Source: Shewanella denitrificans OS217 | Lineage (GTDB): Bacteria; Pseudomonadota; Gammaproteobacteria; Enterobacterales; Shewanellaceae | Direction of reading: 5' to 3' | Assembly: GCF_000013765.1 (NCBI RefSeq) | Contig: NC_007954.1 | Location: 2,728,001-2,792,000, forward strand | DNA: 64,000 nucleotides | Shown here: positions 1-8,622 of the stretch, piece after piece | Layout of the letters: each line of letters starts with the position of its first letter | Numbering within the stretch: the stretch's first letter is position 1 | Translations under genes and position numbers: made by a program | The notes under the pieces: model-generated | What the model saw: only the letters and a program-made list of their open reading frames with translations | Told to the model about the DNA's origin: nothing | The model's database searches: none

Positions 1-614
1 GCAATGCAGCAAACAACATCGAGATCAATGACAAAGCAGAAGCTGCCACTGAAACAGTGACTGAGACAGCGAACGCTGAAGTAAAGACTCAGGATGTCGA
101 CACTGTAGCAAGCCCAGTAGCAGAAGAGAAAGTTGAAGCTAAAGTTGAAGCAACGACGCCAGCTGAAACTCAGGCTAATACAGATGCGTCTATTGAAGTC
201 GCCACTGAAGTTAAGGCTGAAGTTAAGGCTGAAGTAACTGCGACCGCAGAACCAGCAGTTGTCACTGAAACCAATAACACTGATGAAGCTATTAAAGCGA
301 CGAAAGAGGCCTCTAATGCCTCGGCACCTATGGCTAAGCCTGCGATTCCTGCGCGTAAAGCCGTGGCGCAAGTTGCTCCAGCTCTGGCACCTTCAAGCAC
401 AGAAGCAAGTACGGTAAGCAGTGCCGCTGCTAAGCCTACTGGCGGCAGCCGCTTCGGTACTATGGTCAGTTCAGATATGACTAAACCTGTTGTTCATGAA
501 AGATCACAGCAGGATACGCCAAAGGGCCGTGAATACGACAATACAGCTACCGAAGACGCAACACCTAAGAGTAAATTAGGTAATAGTGCATCATCGGGTA
601 TGCACAGACCGTAA
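1..614 (+). CDS. rne: Ribonuclease E, C-terminal tail (5'-truncated by window edge)
   Basis: The frame is open from the first bases to the stop at 612-614, so this is the 3' end of a longer gene (about 204 codons here). The visible part is low-complexity and rich in Ala, Glu, Lys, Val and Thr, with a repeated KAEV unit near residues 70-80. It ends in a Gly/Ser/Met-rich tail containing SDMTKP. This resembles the disordered C-terminal scaffold of gammaproteobacterial RNase E, which binds degradosome partners, and the MTKP-type motif near the end is typical of that family. No catalytic domain is inside the window, so the call rests on composition and tail motifs. Another Ala/Glu-rich protein tail is possible. 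Confidence 0.6.
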   Translation, partial: NAANNIEINDKAEAATETVTETANAEVKTQDVDTVASPVAEEKVEAKVEATTPAETQANTDASIEVATEVKAEVKAEVTATAEPAVVTETNNTDEAIKATKEASNASAPMAKPAIPARKAVAQVAPALAPSSTEASTVSSAAAKPTGGSRFGTMVSSDMTKPVVHERSQQDTPKGREYDNTATEDATPKSKLGNSASSGMHRP

Positions 615-629
615 CTTGCAGTTGGCATC

Positions 630-663
630 AAAGAGCCATGCTAACTAGCGTGGCTTTTTTATT
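630..663 (+). terminator. Rho-independent terminator after rne
   Basis: An 8-bp stem (634-641 with 648-655, one G-T wobble) with a 6-nt loop is followed directly by a run of T. It lies 16 bases after the stop codon. Confidence 0.8.
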
Positions 664-792
664 TATTGCAGTAGCGAAAGATTATCAAAAAGCACTTGTT
701 TGTCAGCTAGACTAGATTGAGCATTCAATCGGTTCACTGCGACATTCCATTAACGCATGGAAAACATGCCCAAGTAAAAATACAGAGGTTCA

Positions 793-2352
793 ATGTTCGA
801 TCTTCTCCGTCATAAAACCAGTAGCCATAAGGCTGATATTTTATCAGGCCTGACTGTGGCACTGGCCCTTATTCCAGAAGCCGTAGCTTTTGCGTTCGTG
901 GCTCACGTGGAGCCCATGGTCGGCCTGTACGCCGCCTTTATTATGGGATTAATCACCGCCGTTATTGGTGGACGTCCTGGGATGATTTCTGGCGCTACCG
1001 GCGCTATGGCCGTGGTCATGGTGTCTTTAGTGGTGGAACACGGAGTGCAATATTTATTCGCTGCCGTGGTCTTAGCCGGGATAATCCAAATAAGCGCCGG
1101 CGTGTTTAAGCTAGGTAAGTTTATTCGCATCGTGCCCTACCCAGTCATGATAGGCTTTGTGAATGGCCTCGCGATTGTGATTTTCTTAGCCCAACTTGGC
1201 CAGTTTAAAGTCAAAGACGCGGCCGGCAACATGGTATGGATGGCTCAGGAGCCATTAATGCTAATGTTAGGCTTAGTGGCGCTTACCATGGCGATTATTC
1301 ACTTTCTGCCTAAGTTAACCACCGCCATACCCTCATCGTTAGTGGCTATTTTAACTGTCACCGCCATAGTGGTTGGCATGGATTTAGATACCCGCAATGT
1401 ACTTGATTTCCTAAAAACAATGAGCGGAAATGACAGTGCGACCATTGCAGGCAACTTGCCATCCTTTGCCATCCCAAGCGTGCCGTTTAATTTTGAAACC
1501 TTCTATATTATCTTGCCTTATGCTTGTATTTTAGCGGCAGTCGGCTTAATCGAATCGCTTCTGACGTTAACGGTTATCGATGAGATGACCAATAGCCGTG
1601 GCCGTGGTAACAAAGAATGTGTTGGACAAGGCGTAGGTAACATCACCAGCGGTTTCTTCGGAGCCATGGGCGGCTGTGCCATGATTGGTCAGTCGATGAT
1701 CAACATTAACTCAGGTGGCCGCGGCCGTTTATCTGGGATAACGGCTGCCATAGCCTTACTGGCGTTCATCTTATTCGGCTCAGCCTTTATTGAAATCATT
1801 CCTCTGGCCGCATTGGTGGGCGTGATGTTCATCGTGGTGCTGGGTACGTTTGAATGGGCAAGCTTTAATGTGATGAACAAGGTGCCTAAGCACGACGCGT
1901 TTGTCATCATACTTGTGACCACAGTGACTGTGTTTACCGACTTAGCCTTTGCGGTATTTGTTGGCGTCATCGTTTCAGCGCTGGTGTTTGCATGGGAACA
2001 CGCGAAACACATCAATGTTGAGAAAAGTATCGATGCTAATGGCTGGAAAGTGTATCGCTTAAATGGGCCACTGTTCTTTGGCTCAGTGGCAAACTTCCTA
2101 GACTTGTTTGATGCCGCAGACGATCCACAAGATATTATCGTTGATTTTCAAAATTCTCGAGTTGCCGATCACTCAGCACTCGATGCCATAGACACGCTAG
2201 CGGAGCGTTATGTGGCCGCAGGCAAGCGTCTGCACTTACGTCACTTAAGTCAAGATTGTAAAGCCTTGCTACACAAGGCCCGCGACTTAGTGGAAGTAAA
2301 CCAAATTGAAGATCCTCACTACAAAGTGGCCGATGATAAACTAGATTCATAA
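793..2352 (+). CDS. SulP family inorganic anion transporter with STAS domain
   Basis: This 519-residue integral membrane protein belongs to the SLC26/SulP family, which moves anions such as sulfate, bicarbonate or dicarboxylates across the inner membrane. The N-terminal 400 residues are a series of hydrophobic helices. Family landmarks include the IPEAVAFA segment in TM1, a GLYAAF segment and the ISGATGAMAVV segment. The last 110 residues form a cytoplasmic STAS domain, with a VDFQNSRVADHSALDAI segment. Length is normal for the compact bacterial type. An AGAGG-like ribosome site precedes the ATG. It is a single gene closed by its own terminator. The transported ion cannot be read from the sequence. 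Confidence 0.9.
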   Translation: MFDLLRHKTSSHKADILSGLTVALALIPEAVAFAFVAHVEPMVGLYAAFIMGLITAVIGGRPGMISGATGAMAVVMVSLVVEHGVQYLFAAVVLAGIIQISAGVFKLGKFIRIVPYPVMIGFVNGLAIVIFLAQLGQFKVKDAAGNMVWMAQEPLMLMLGLVALTMAIIHFLPKLTTAIPSSLVAILTVTAIVVGMDLDTRNVLDFLKTMSGNDSATIAGNLPSFAIPSVPFNFETFYIILPYACILAAVGLIESLLTLTVIDEMTNSRGRGNKECVGQGVGNITSGFFGAMGGCAMIGQSMININSGGRGRLSGITAAIALLAFILFGSAFIEIIPLAALVGVMFIVVLGTFEWASFNVMNKVPKHDAFVIILVTTVTVFTDLAFAVFVGVIVSALVFAWEHAKHINVEKSIDANGWKVYRLNGPLFFGSVANFLDLFDAADDPQDIIVDFQNSRVADHSALDAIDTLAERYVAAGKRLHLRHLSQDCKALLHKARDLVEVNQIEDPHYKVADDKLDS

Positions 2353-2372
2353 GGCTTTAGCTTATTAACTTC

Positions 2373-2402
2373 AGGGCGACTTATCTTAAGTCGCCCTTTT
2401 TT
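2373..2402 (+). terminator. Rho-independent terminator after sulP-type gene
   Basis: A perfect 10-bp stem (2374-2383 with 2387-2396), a 3-nt loop and a T run follow 21 bases after the stop. Confidence 0.9.
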
Positions 2403-2462
2403 ATGCTCTGCTTTGTCCGCTTCTGAACGATACAGAAAACAGTCACTAGTCGTACTCAGCCA

Positions 2463-3368
2463 TTAGCCTTTGAGTTTATCGGCAAATTGCTGCTTGAATT
2501 TGTCGAGTTTAGGTTTCACCACCATTTGGCAATAGGGCTGCTCGCCATGTTTAGCAAAATAGTCATCATGGTAGTGCTCTGCCGGATAAAAATGCTCAAA
2601 TGCAACCACTTGGGTCACTATGGGTTTAGGCCAAACTTGGGTTTGAGTTAATTGACTAATCATCTGATTGGCGGCGTCAACCTGAGCGCTGTTGTGGCAA
2701 AAAATTACCGAGCGATATTGAGGGCCTTTATCGTTACCCTGTTGATTAAGTGTGGTGGGATCGTGACTGGCAAACAGCACTTCAAGCAGGCTTTCAAAAT
2801 CAATCAAGGCTGGAGAGTATGTTATCTGCACCACTTCAGCATGACTCGTCGTCCCTTGGCACACAGCATCATAATTTGCATCATGAGCATCACCGCCGCT
2901 GTAACCAGATTTGACCTCGACAACCCCCTTAAGGGCGGCAAATATTGCCTCGACACACCAAAAGCATCCGGCACCAAAGGTCGCGAGCTCAGTATTTGAT
3001 ACGGCATTTGTGTCGTCAATTGGCTGAAACACCATGGAGACAGAATTAACGCAGTGACGAATATTATTCGCCGTTAACTGCTCTCCTTCAAACACATGGC
3101 CAAGATGTCCATCACACTGGGCACAGGTGATTTCAACCCGGCGACCATCGGCATCCACATGGCGGTTAACGGCGCCTGGCAATTCATCATCAAAGGCGGG
3201 CCAACCGCAATGGGCATTAAATTTATGTTCACTCTTGTATAAGGGAGCAAGGCATTTTTTGCATAAATACACGCCTTTAGCATTGTGATTAACATATTCA
3301 CCACTAAACGGCCGCTCAGTGCCTTTTTGCTCTATCACGTATTGTTCAAACTCTGTCAGTTTTTGCAT
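2463..3368 (-). CDS. msrBA: Fused methionine sulfoxide reductase MsrB-MsrA
   Basis: This 301-residue protein carries two repair enzymes that reduce the R- and S-forms of methionine sulfoxide. The N-terminal half is MsrB: zinc cysteine pairs C36/C39 and C82/C85, a CGWPAF segment around residue 54, and the catalytic Cys in RHCVNS (C106). The C-terminal half is MsrA: the GCFWCVE active site (C135) and the GYSGG and HYHDDYF segments. The order is B then A, the reverse of the better-known MsrAB fusions. No signal peptide is present, so it is probably cytoplasmic. A GGAG ribosome site lies 8 bases before the ATG. A periplasmic MsrPQ system lies about 49 kb further on. Confidence 0.95.
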   Translation of the reverse strand: MQKLTEFEQYVIEQKGTERPFSGEYVNHNAKGVYLCKKCLAPLYKSEHKFNAHCGWPAFDDELPGAVNRHVDADGRRVEITCAQCDGHLGHVFEGEQLTANNIRHCVNSVSMVFQPIDDTNAVSNTELATFGAGCFWCVEAIFAALKGVVEVKSGYSGGDAHDANYDAVCQGTTSHAEVVQITYSPALIDFESLLEVLFASHDPTTLNQQGNDKGPQYRSVIFCHNSAQVDAANQMISQLTQTQVWPKPIVTQVVAFEHFYPAEHYHDDYFAKHGEQPYCQMVVKPKLDKFKQQFADKLKG

Positions 3369-3454
3369 GGGTTTTGCTCCAGTTACTTGGGCGAGACTTT
3401 AATAAATCATTAACGATTAACAATGTAAACGGCCTTTTTTCTACCATAAGTGTC

Positions 3455-3468
3455 AACAACACGTTGTT
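3455..3468. promoter_or_regulatory. Inverted repeat in divergent intergenic region
   Basis: AACAAC and GTTGTT are separated by two bases in the 209-base AT-rich spacer between msrBA and the oxygenase gene. The symmetry suggests a possible operator. No known consensus was matched. Confidence 0.25.
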
Positions 3469-3577
3469 AATTAATGTCAGCTTAAAAATATTGACCGTTA
3501 ATCGTCTCAAAAAATTGCCCCTAACCTACTGCGAGGTTAAAATCATCTCGGGTTAAAAATAAAATAAGTAGAATATA

Positions 3578-4417
3578 ATGAAATTAGAAACAATTGATTA
3601 TTTAGCGCCAGACAGTGCCGAGCGCTTTGTGGCCTCTTTACGTGAGACAGGTTTTGGGGTGTTATCAAACCACCCAATTAAAAAAGAGTTGGTTGAAGCC
3701 ATTTATCAAGAATGGTATGAATTCTTCCAATCTGATGAAAAAAATGAGTTTTTATTTAAACCAGAAACTCAAGATGGCTTCTTTCCTGCCTCTATTTCTG
3801 AAACAGCCAAAGGTAATACGGTTAAAGATATCAAAGAATATTACCATATTTACCCTAACGGCCGAGTTCCAGCTTCATTAAAGGCCAACATTAATGAATA
3901 TTATGCACAAGCCAATGCGTTTGCCGCGGAATTATTAGGTTGGATTGAGAAGTTTTCCCCTAGCGATGTGGCGAAAAAATTCTCCATCCCCTTGCCAGAG
4001 ATGATCAAAGACAGTGAAAAAACCTTGCTCAGGGTCTTGCATTATCCACCGATGAAAGGCAATGAGGAAATGGGTGCCATTCGCGCAGCAGCCCATGAAG
4101 ACATTAACCTTATCACTGTCTTGCCTGCGGCCAATGAACCTGGTCTTCAAGTGAAAGCGAAAGACGGTACTTGGTTAGATGTGCCCAGTGATTTTGGCAG
4201 CATTATCATCAATATCGGTGACATGTTGCAAGAAGCGTCTGCGGGTTATTTCCCGTCAACATCCCACAGGGTGATCAACCCTGAAGGCACGGACAAAACC
4301 AAATCACGGATTTCTTTACCATTGTTTTTACACCCTAATCCAGAAGTTGTCTTGTCTGACCGCTATACAGCAGACAGCTACTTGATGGAAAGATTACGTG
4401 AACTTGGTGTCATCTAA
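3578..4417 (+). CDS. 2-oxoglutarate/Fe(II) oxygenase, isopenicillin N synthase family
   Basis: This 279-residue non-heme iron oxygenase is predicted to be cytoplasmic. The C-terminal half holds the jelly-roll core: HED at 173-175 (HxD iron ligands), the second iron His in SHRV (H230), and RIS at 244-246 for 2-oxoglutarate binding. An N-terminal FGVLSNH segment is typical of the DIOX_N region of IPNS-like enzymes. The substrate is unknown; family members act on flavonoids, gibberellins, beta-lactam precursors and small metabolites. No biosynthetic partners are adjacent, and the gene is alone between its own promoter region and a terminator. The ribosome site before the ATG is weak. Confidence 0.85.
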   Translation: MKLETIDYLAPDSAERFVASLRETGFGVLSNHPIKKELVEAIYQEWYEFFQSDEKNEFLFKPETQDGFFPASISETAKGNTVKDIKEYYHIYPNGRVPASLKANINEYYAQANAFAAELLGWIEKFSPSDVAKKFSIPLPEMIKDSEKTLLRVLHYPPMKGNEEMGAIRAAAHEDINLITVLPAANEPGLQVKAKDGTWLDVPSDFGSIIINIGDMLQEASAGYFPSTSHRVINPEGTDKTKSRISLPLFLHPNPEVVLSDRYTADSYLMERLRELGVI

Positions 4418-4445
4418 GTAATATCAGCAATCTTTTTTATTGATT

Positions 4446-4472
4446 AAAAAGCGCCTTAGGGCGCTTTTTTTA
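4446..4472 (+). terminator. Rho-independent terminator after oxygenase gene
   Basis: A 10-bp stem (4446-4455 with 4460-4469), loop TTAG, and T run lie 28 bases after the stop. Confidence 0.88.
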
Positions 4473-4565
4473 TGGCAAAACGCCATAACAATTCATCCAA
4501 TAACAAGGTAGAATAGCGCTTTTGTTATATTTCGCGGTAAACAGCGCGGTAAAAAGGCACAAATC

Positions 4566-5507
4566 ATGGCAATTCAGTGGTACCCAGGGCACATGCATAA
4601 GGCTCGCAAAGAAATCGAAGAGGCCATGCCTCAAGTCGATTTAGTGATCGAGGTGCTTGATGCACGTATCCCATACAGCAGTGAAAATCCTATGATTGCA
4701 CAGCTCAGGGGCGATAAACCTTGTATCAAGTTGCTTAATAAAGCCGATTTAGCGGATCCCGAAATCACAGCCCAATGGATTGAATACCTTGAGCAAGAGC
4801 AAGGGGTTAAAGCCTCTGCCATCACCACGCTGCAACCAGGCATGGTTAAGCGTATTCCCGATATTTGCCGTAAACTCGTGCCACACCGAGATATCACAGA
4901 AAAAGACATTCGCACCATGATAATGGGCATTCCTAACGTCGGTAAATCTACTATTATCAATACATTAGCTGGACGTGTTATCGCTAAAACTGGTAACGAG
5001 CCGGCGGTCACTAAAAACCAGCAACGCATTAATTTGCGTAATGGCATAGTCCTTTCCGATACCCCAGGTATTTTGTGGCCCAAAGTGGATAACGAAGCTA
5101 GCAGTTACCGTTTAGCCGTCACTGGCGCCATCAAAGACACCGCCATGGAATATGAAGACGTGGCACTGTTCGCTGCGGCTTACTTCCTAAAAGCCTATCC
5201 AGACGCTATTTGTGAGCGTTATAAACTTAAAGAGTTACCTAAGGATGATATGGCTCTGCTTGAAGCCATAGGTCGTTCACGAGGTGCACTCAGACCCGGT
5301 GGGCGTATTGATTACCACAAGGTGTCTGAATTACTGCTGCATGAGTATCGCTCAGGTCAAATTGGGTTATTGACCTTGGAAACCCCTGCTATGGTGGAAA
5401 TTGAAAAGGTTGAAGTGGCCCGAGTATTAGCCGAAAAAGAAGCCATCAAGCAACAAAAAATTGAGTTGGAGCGATTAAAACGCTCTGGAAAGCGTCATAA
5501 CGATTAA
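4566..5507 (+). CDS. ylqF: Ribosome biogenesis GTPase YlqF/RbgA
   Basis: This 313-residue circularly permuted GTPase helps mature the large ribosomal subunit. The G motifs appear in permuted order: G4 NKAD (58-61) comes first, then the P-loop GIPNVGKS (121-128), and G3 DTPG (165-168). The N-terminal WYPGHM segment is a family signature. The C-terminal region is charged and helical, consistent with the RNA-binding extension. Length is slightly above the Bacillus protein. It is a single gene with a hairpin terminator downstream, convergent with the phosphatase gene. Confidence 0.93.
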   Translation: MAIQWYPGHMHKARKEIEEAMPQVDLVIEVLDARIPYSSENPMIAQLRGDKPCIKLLNKADLADPEITAQWIEYLEQEQGVKASAITTLQPGMVKRIPDICRKLVPHRDITEKDIRTMIMGIPNVGKSTIINTLAGRVIAKTGNEPAVTKNQQRINLRNGIVLSDTPGILWPKVDNEASSYRLAVTGAIKDTAMEYEDVALFAAAYFLKAYPDAICERYKLKELPKDDMALLEAIGRSRGALRPGGRIDYHKVSELLLHEYRSGQIGLLTLETPAMVEIEKVEVARVLAEKEAIKQQKIELERLKRSGKRHND

Positions 5508-5535
5508 ACTCAAGTTGCAGAAAAACTGAAATTGA

Positions 5536-5555
5536 GCTGAGCGGGTTTTCTCAGC
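5536..5555 (+). repeat. Hairpin after ylqF
   Basis: GCTGAG and CTCAGC are separated by 8 bases. It is the first of two hairpins between the convergent ylqF and phosphatase genes, and its role is unclear. Confidence 0.4.
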
Positions 5556-5561
5556 CAACAA

Positions 5562-5602
5562 TAGCCTAAGGTCATTATGCCTTGGGCTATTTGCTTTTTA
5601 GG
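5562..5602 (+). terminator. Rho-independent terminator after ylqF
   Basis: A 10-bp stem (5562-5571 with 5580-5589, one wobble) and 8-base loop are followed by a T-rich tract. Confidence 0.75.
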
Positions 5603-5607
5603 CATTG

Positions 5608-6093
5608 TTATTCGATATTAGTCAGTTGTGCTTGTTGTCGCTGAATTTGTTGTGCTAACACATCTAAACTCGCTTCCAGCAAATCAAGCACCCGCTCAAA
5701 ACCTTCTCCATCACCATAGTAAGGATCAGGCACTTCTTCGATACCAAGTTCTGCGAACGATAACATCAGCTGCAATTTATGCTGTAAGTATGCTGGGCAC
5801 ATTGCCTTAAGTTCAATTAAATTTGACCTGTCTGCCGCCAAAATCAGATCGAAGTGCTCAAAATCCTCAACGCTCACTTGCCGTGCCTGCATAGCGGTAA
5901 AGTCTAAACCGCGCTTCTCCCCTGCTTCCACACTACGCTTATCGGGTCCATGGCCTTGATGAAAGCCTATGGTGCCCGCAGAATCTATTACTGTGGCTAA
6001 CTGATACTTAAGTATTTTCGCCCTAAAGATGGCTTCTGCTGTGGGGGAACGGCAAATATTACCCATGCAGACAAATAAAATTCGATTGATCAT
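5608..6093 (-). CDS. Low-molecular-weight protein tyrosine phosphatase family
   Basis: The product is about 161 residues. The N-terminal P-loop CMGNICRS (C9, R15) is the C-x5-R-S catalytic signature, and the general-acid Asp is in the VPDPYYG segment (about D123). Cytosolic members dephosphorylate phosphotyrosine; some regulate exopolysaccharide kinases, others arsenate reduction. No capsule or ars genes are nearby, so the target is unknown. I chose the ATG at 6093 because AAGGA lies just upstream and the P-loop then starts at the usual distance. An in-frame ATG at 6129 would add 12 residues without homology. Confidence 0.88.
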   Translation of the reverse strand: MINRILFVCMGNICRSPTAEAIFRAKILKYQLATVIDSAGTIGFHQGHGPDKRSVEAGEKRGLDFTAMQARQVSVEDFEHFDLILAADRSNLIELKAMCPAYLQHKLQLMLSFAELGIEEVPDPYYGDGEGFERVLDLLEASLDVLAQQIQRQQAQLTNIE

Positions 6094-6252
6094 CACATTC
6101 CTTATCTCTCGTTGACTGGCACTGTACATGTATATTTGGATATGGCTATTGACATCACCATACTGAATACAGGCCCCAGCTTATGCTGACGTAGTGCTTA
6201 TGACGGCAAAAATGATACACTCTAGCCACATAATAAAAACAGATATGACAAA

Positions 6253-6633
6253 ATGAAACCAAAAAACAATCATGGAATTAAGCGTATTATTCGCGCCACA
6301 GGATTTTCTTTAAACGGCCTCACCTTAGCCTATCGCAATGAAGCCGCCTTTAGACAAGAATTAGTACTCATGGCTATTGCACTGCCCCTCGTACTTTGGC
6401 TCGATGTCACCTATGTTGAGCGCATATTACTGATCCTCGGGCTGTTTATCGTACTGATAGTTGAGCTGTTAAATTCTGCCATCGAAGCTGTGGTTGACAG
6501 GGTGGGTGAAGAAATCCATCCTTTGAGCGGTCAAGCTAAAGATATCGCCTCTGCCGCCGTCATGCTCAGCCTAATACTTTGCGCCACAATTTGGTGCCTC
6601 ATCTTAGCGCCGCGATTGTTCAATTTTTTTTAG
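6253..6633 (+). CDS. dgkA: Diacylglycerol kinase
   Basis: This 126-residue inner-membrane enzyme phosphorylates diacylglycerol to phosphatidic acid, recycling lipid released during periplasmic glucan and LPS modification. It aligns throughout with E. coli DgkA. Shared landmarks are the RNEAAFRQE segment near the N-terminus, the ELLNSAIEAVVDR catalytic stretch (E71, E78), and AKD at 95-97. Three transmembrane helices are visible. It stands alone, divergent from the phosphatase gene and convergent with hdfR. Confidence 0.96.
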   Translation: MKPKNNHGIKRIIRATGFSLNGLTLAYRNEAAFRQELVLMAIALPLVLWLDVTYVERILLILGLFIVLIVELLNSAIEAVVDRVGEEIHPLSGQAKDIASAAVMLSLILCATIWCLILAPRLFNFF

Positions 6634-6676
6634 CTTGGCCTAGACACGAAGCTGAATACATTTACTCATTAATCAC

Positions 6677-7516
6677 TTAATTCGACAGTAACCTGATAGC
6701 TTGCTCTATCTGCAGCAAGCGCTCACTTTTACCAAGATAGGCGGCATAAAGGGTACGTTTAATACTTTGCACCCCTTGAACTAAATTCAGTTTTTTGTCC
6801 GATAACGCTTGAATAATCAACGCATTTGGCAAAAATGCACTGCCGCCATTGTTAAGTAAAAAATCCAATGCAATTCGCGCTGAACTCGTATGCAGCACAG
6901 GTACAGGCAGTAGCGAAAACTCTTGGGCATGCATGATATTAAAGGCAGTGCCCCAATCAACTTTAATATAAGCCTGTTGCTGAGCCTCTTGTAATGAAGC
7001 ATGCGGCTTATCTGACACTAAACTTAACTCAATTTGAGCTAACTGCACGATTTCCACCTCATCGAGTTTAGGTGGCTCAAAGGTAATGGCTATATCTAAT
7101 GTGCGCTCAATTAATTGCCGGGTCATTATTGTGCTGGTTAAGATTTCAGCCCTTAAGGCCGCGCCCGGCAAGCCTAAATGCAAAGGCTGCAGATGTTGCT
7201 GCAGATAGGCATCCCAAATATTATGACCCGCAGCTAAAGTGAGCTGAGTAGTATGATTTTGACTTAAGGAAATATCTTGCTTAGCCCGCTCCCACGCCGT
7301 AAGCACAGCTTCGGCGTGTCCTAATAATCGCTCACCTGCAGGAGTCGGGTGAATGTTATTACGTAAACGCTCGAATAACTCAACCCCGAGTATTCCCTCT
7401 AACTGTTTAACTCTAAAGCTGACTGCGCTTCGAGTCAGATAAAGGTTTTCAGCAGCCTTGCCAAAATGCCGGGTTCGAGAAACTTCTAAAAAGGTTTTTA
7501 ATAAATCCGTATCCAT
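6677..7516 (-). CDS. hdfR: LysR-type regulator HdfR
   Basis: This 279-residue LysR-family DNA-binding protein is near-identical to E. coli HdfR over its first 40 residues, including DLLKTFLEVSRTRHFGKAAE. A winged helix-turn-helix occupies about residues 3-60 and a substrate-binding-like effector domain follows. In E. coli HdfR represses flhDC and activates gltBD; the targets here are unknown. It is divergent from maoP exactly as in E. coli, which strengthens both assignments. The intergenic palindromes may be its own operator. Confidence 0.92.
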   Translation of the reverse strand: MDTDLLKTFLEVSRTRHFGKAAENLYLTRSAVSFRVKQLEGILGVELFERLRNNIHPTPAGERLLGHAEAVLTAWERAKQDISLSQNHTTQLTLAAGHNIWDAYLQQHLQPLHLGLPGAALRAEILTSTIMTRQLIERTLDIAITFEPPKLDEVEIVQLAQIELSLVSDKPHASLQEAQQQAYIKVDWGTAFNIMHAQEFSLLPVPVLHTSSARIALDFLLNNGGSAFLPNALIIQALSDKKLNLVQGVQSIKRTLYAAYLGKSERLLQIEQAIRLLSN

Positions 7517-7538
7517 AAATTTTCTTTACCATCAAAGA

Positions 7539-7561
7539 CAAAATATTTTGATTTTAAAATC
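7539..7561. promoter_or_regulatory. Two abutting 12-bp palindromes between hdfR and maoP
   Basis: CAAAATATTTTG (7539-7550) and GATTTTAAAATC (7550-7561) are both perfect palindromes sharing one base. They sit in the 108-base spacer between divergent hdfR and maoP. A LysR operator, or a maoS-type site for MaoP, are the two reasonable readings. I do not have the maoS consensus to compare. Confidence 0.45.
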
Positions 7562-7624
7562 GAGAATACTAGCCAATACTCCAGTTGCAAACCATTGTAT
7601 TTTATATTCTAGAAGGTGCCGACC

Positions 7625-8065
7625 ATGACTCAGCAATCATTTACCCCAACTCTAGGTAGTGAAGCAATCGCAGCGAATACTGGGATGAGCTTTGTGTCTA
7701 CTAAACGCTTCTATGATGATGCTAATTTTCCGAAAGGTTTTAAACGCTGCGGAGACTTTACCAGCAAAGAAGCTGAATTACTTGAACTTCATGGCCATGC
7801 CATGAAAAATTTAGTCGAAGGTAAACAGCTTGCCTGCACCCCAGATGAAGACCAATTCATTCAAGCGGCACAGGGCAACATAACCCCAACGACTCAGTTT
7901 GAATTATTGTGGGCCAAATACGTCAAGCTAGCCAAGGGCAAGCCGTTTTACGCTGTAGTAGGCACGGTTCACGCTCCAAGTGCCAAAGCCGCTGTAGAAG
8001 TGGATATCGAATTTGATGACATCGACGATGATAGCGCCAGTGATGAAGAGCCTGAGGCAGACTAA
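7625..8065 (+). CDS. maoP: Macrodomain Ori organization protein MaoP (YifE family)
   Basis: The product is a 146-residue acidic soluble protein. The central block (FYDDANFPKGFKRCGDFT, then SKEAELLELHG) matches E. coli MaoP/YifE, and an LLWAKYVKL segment matches its C-terminal half. In E. coli MaoP acts with the maoS DNA site to organise the Ori macrodomain. The tail is strongly acidic (DDIDDDSASDEEPEAD). I chose the ATG at 7625 because AGAAGG lies 8 bases upstream; a GTG at 7616 overlaps that ribosome site. It is divergent from hdfR, as in enterobacteria. Confidence 0.9.
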   Translation: MTQQSFTPTLGSEAIAANTGMSFVSTKRFYDDANFPKGFKRCGDFTSKEAELLELHGHAMKNLVEGKQLACTPDEDQFIQAAQGNITPTTQFELLWAKYVKLAKGKPFYAVVGTVHAPSAKAAVEVDIEFDDIDDDSASDEEPEAD

Positions 8066-8166
8066 ACACCCGTAGCACCTTTGCCAATAACCGTTCACAT
8101 TTGGCTGCAGCCGTCAAAGACTACAGTAGAGTGAAACTTTAAGGACGGCTAACATTTCCCCCTATC

Positions 8167-8197
8167 ACATGAGCGCTATTGCGCTCATGTTTCGTTT
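8167..8197 (+). terminator. Terminator-like hairpin after maoP
   Basis: A perfect 10-bp stem (ACATGAGCGC with GCGCTCATGT) and loop TATT are followed by TTCGTTT, about 100 bases after the maoP stop. Confidence 0.7.
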
Positions 8198-8622
8198 CTA
8201 CCTCACAGCGCCTAAGTATTCAGCTTAATGACATCAACAAGCCCTCAGCTAGTTGTTCAGTTCAAATTCGCCATCAATGCTGCACAAATTGCCATACTAA
8301 TGCATTTTTTATGATTTAACTGAAATTTTTGTTTACAAAAAACCAACAAGTAATGCATAGTGTTTACCTTAAACTAGTCATTTAGTCTTACTTATGATGA
8401 GTAAACTTAGTGCTTTTTGGCTTAGCTAATTGAGGATAATGAAGAAAAACAACACTTTTGCAAAAAAATGTATGTATTACGCTATCCTTTAAACTGGTAT
8501 TGCATCTGTCTATTTTGCTCTGCTTTGGTTTGTTTCAGTGTGGCTATGAATTTCTTTCTATTCGCGTCTTAGTGCTGCCCGTTGTCGTTTATCAAAAATA
8601 ATAATAATGATCCGAGGAACAC
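8198..8622. other. 425-base AT-rich leader before outer-membrane protein gene
   Basis: No convincing reading frame was seen. The stretch is AT-rich with poly-A/T patches such as the TTTGTTTACAAAAAACC region near 8329. It probably holds the promoter and a long untranslated leader of the beta-barrel gene. A GAGGA ribosome site sits just before the ATG at 8623. Confidence 0.4.

Noticed and set aside
170..400. 76-codon minus-strand frame opposite rne
   Set aside because: Antisense shadow of the Ala-rich low-complexity tail.
3374..3556. 60-codon plus-strand frame in the msrBA/oxygenase spacer
   Set aside because: AT-rich, no ribosome site, no recognisable domain, and it starts within the msrBA promoter region.
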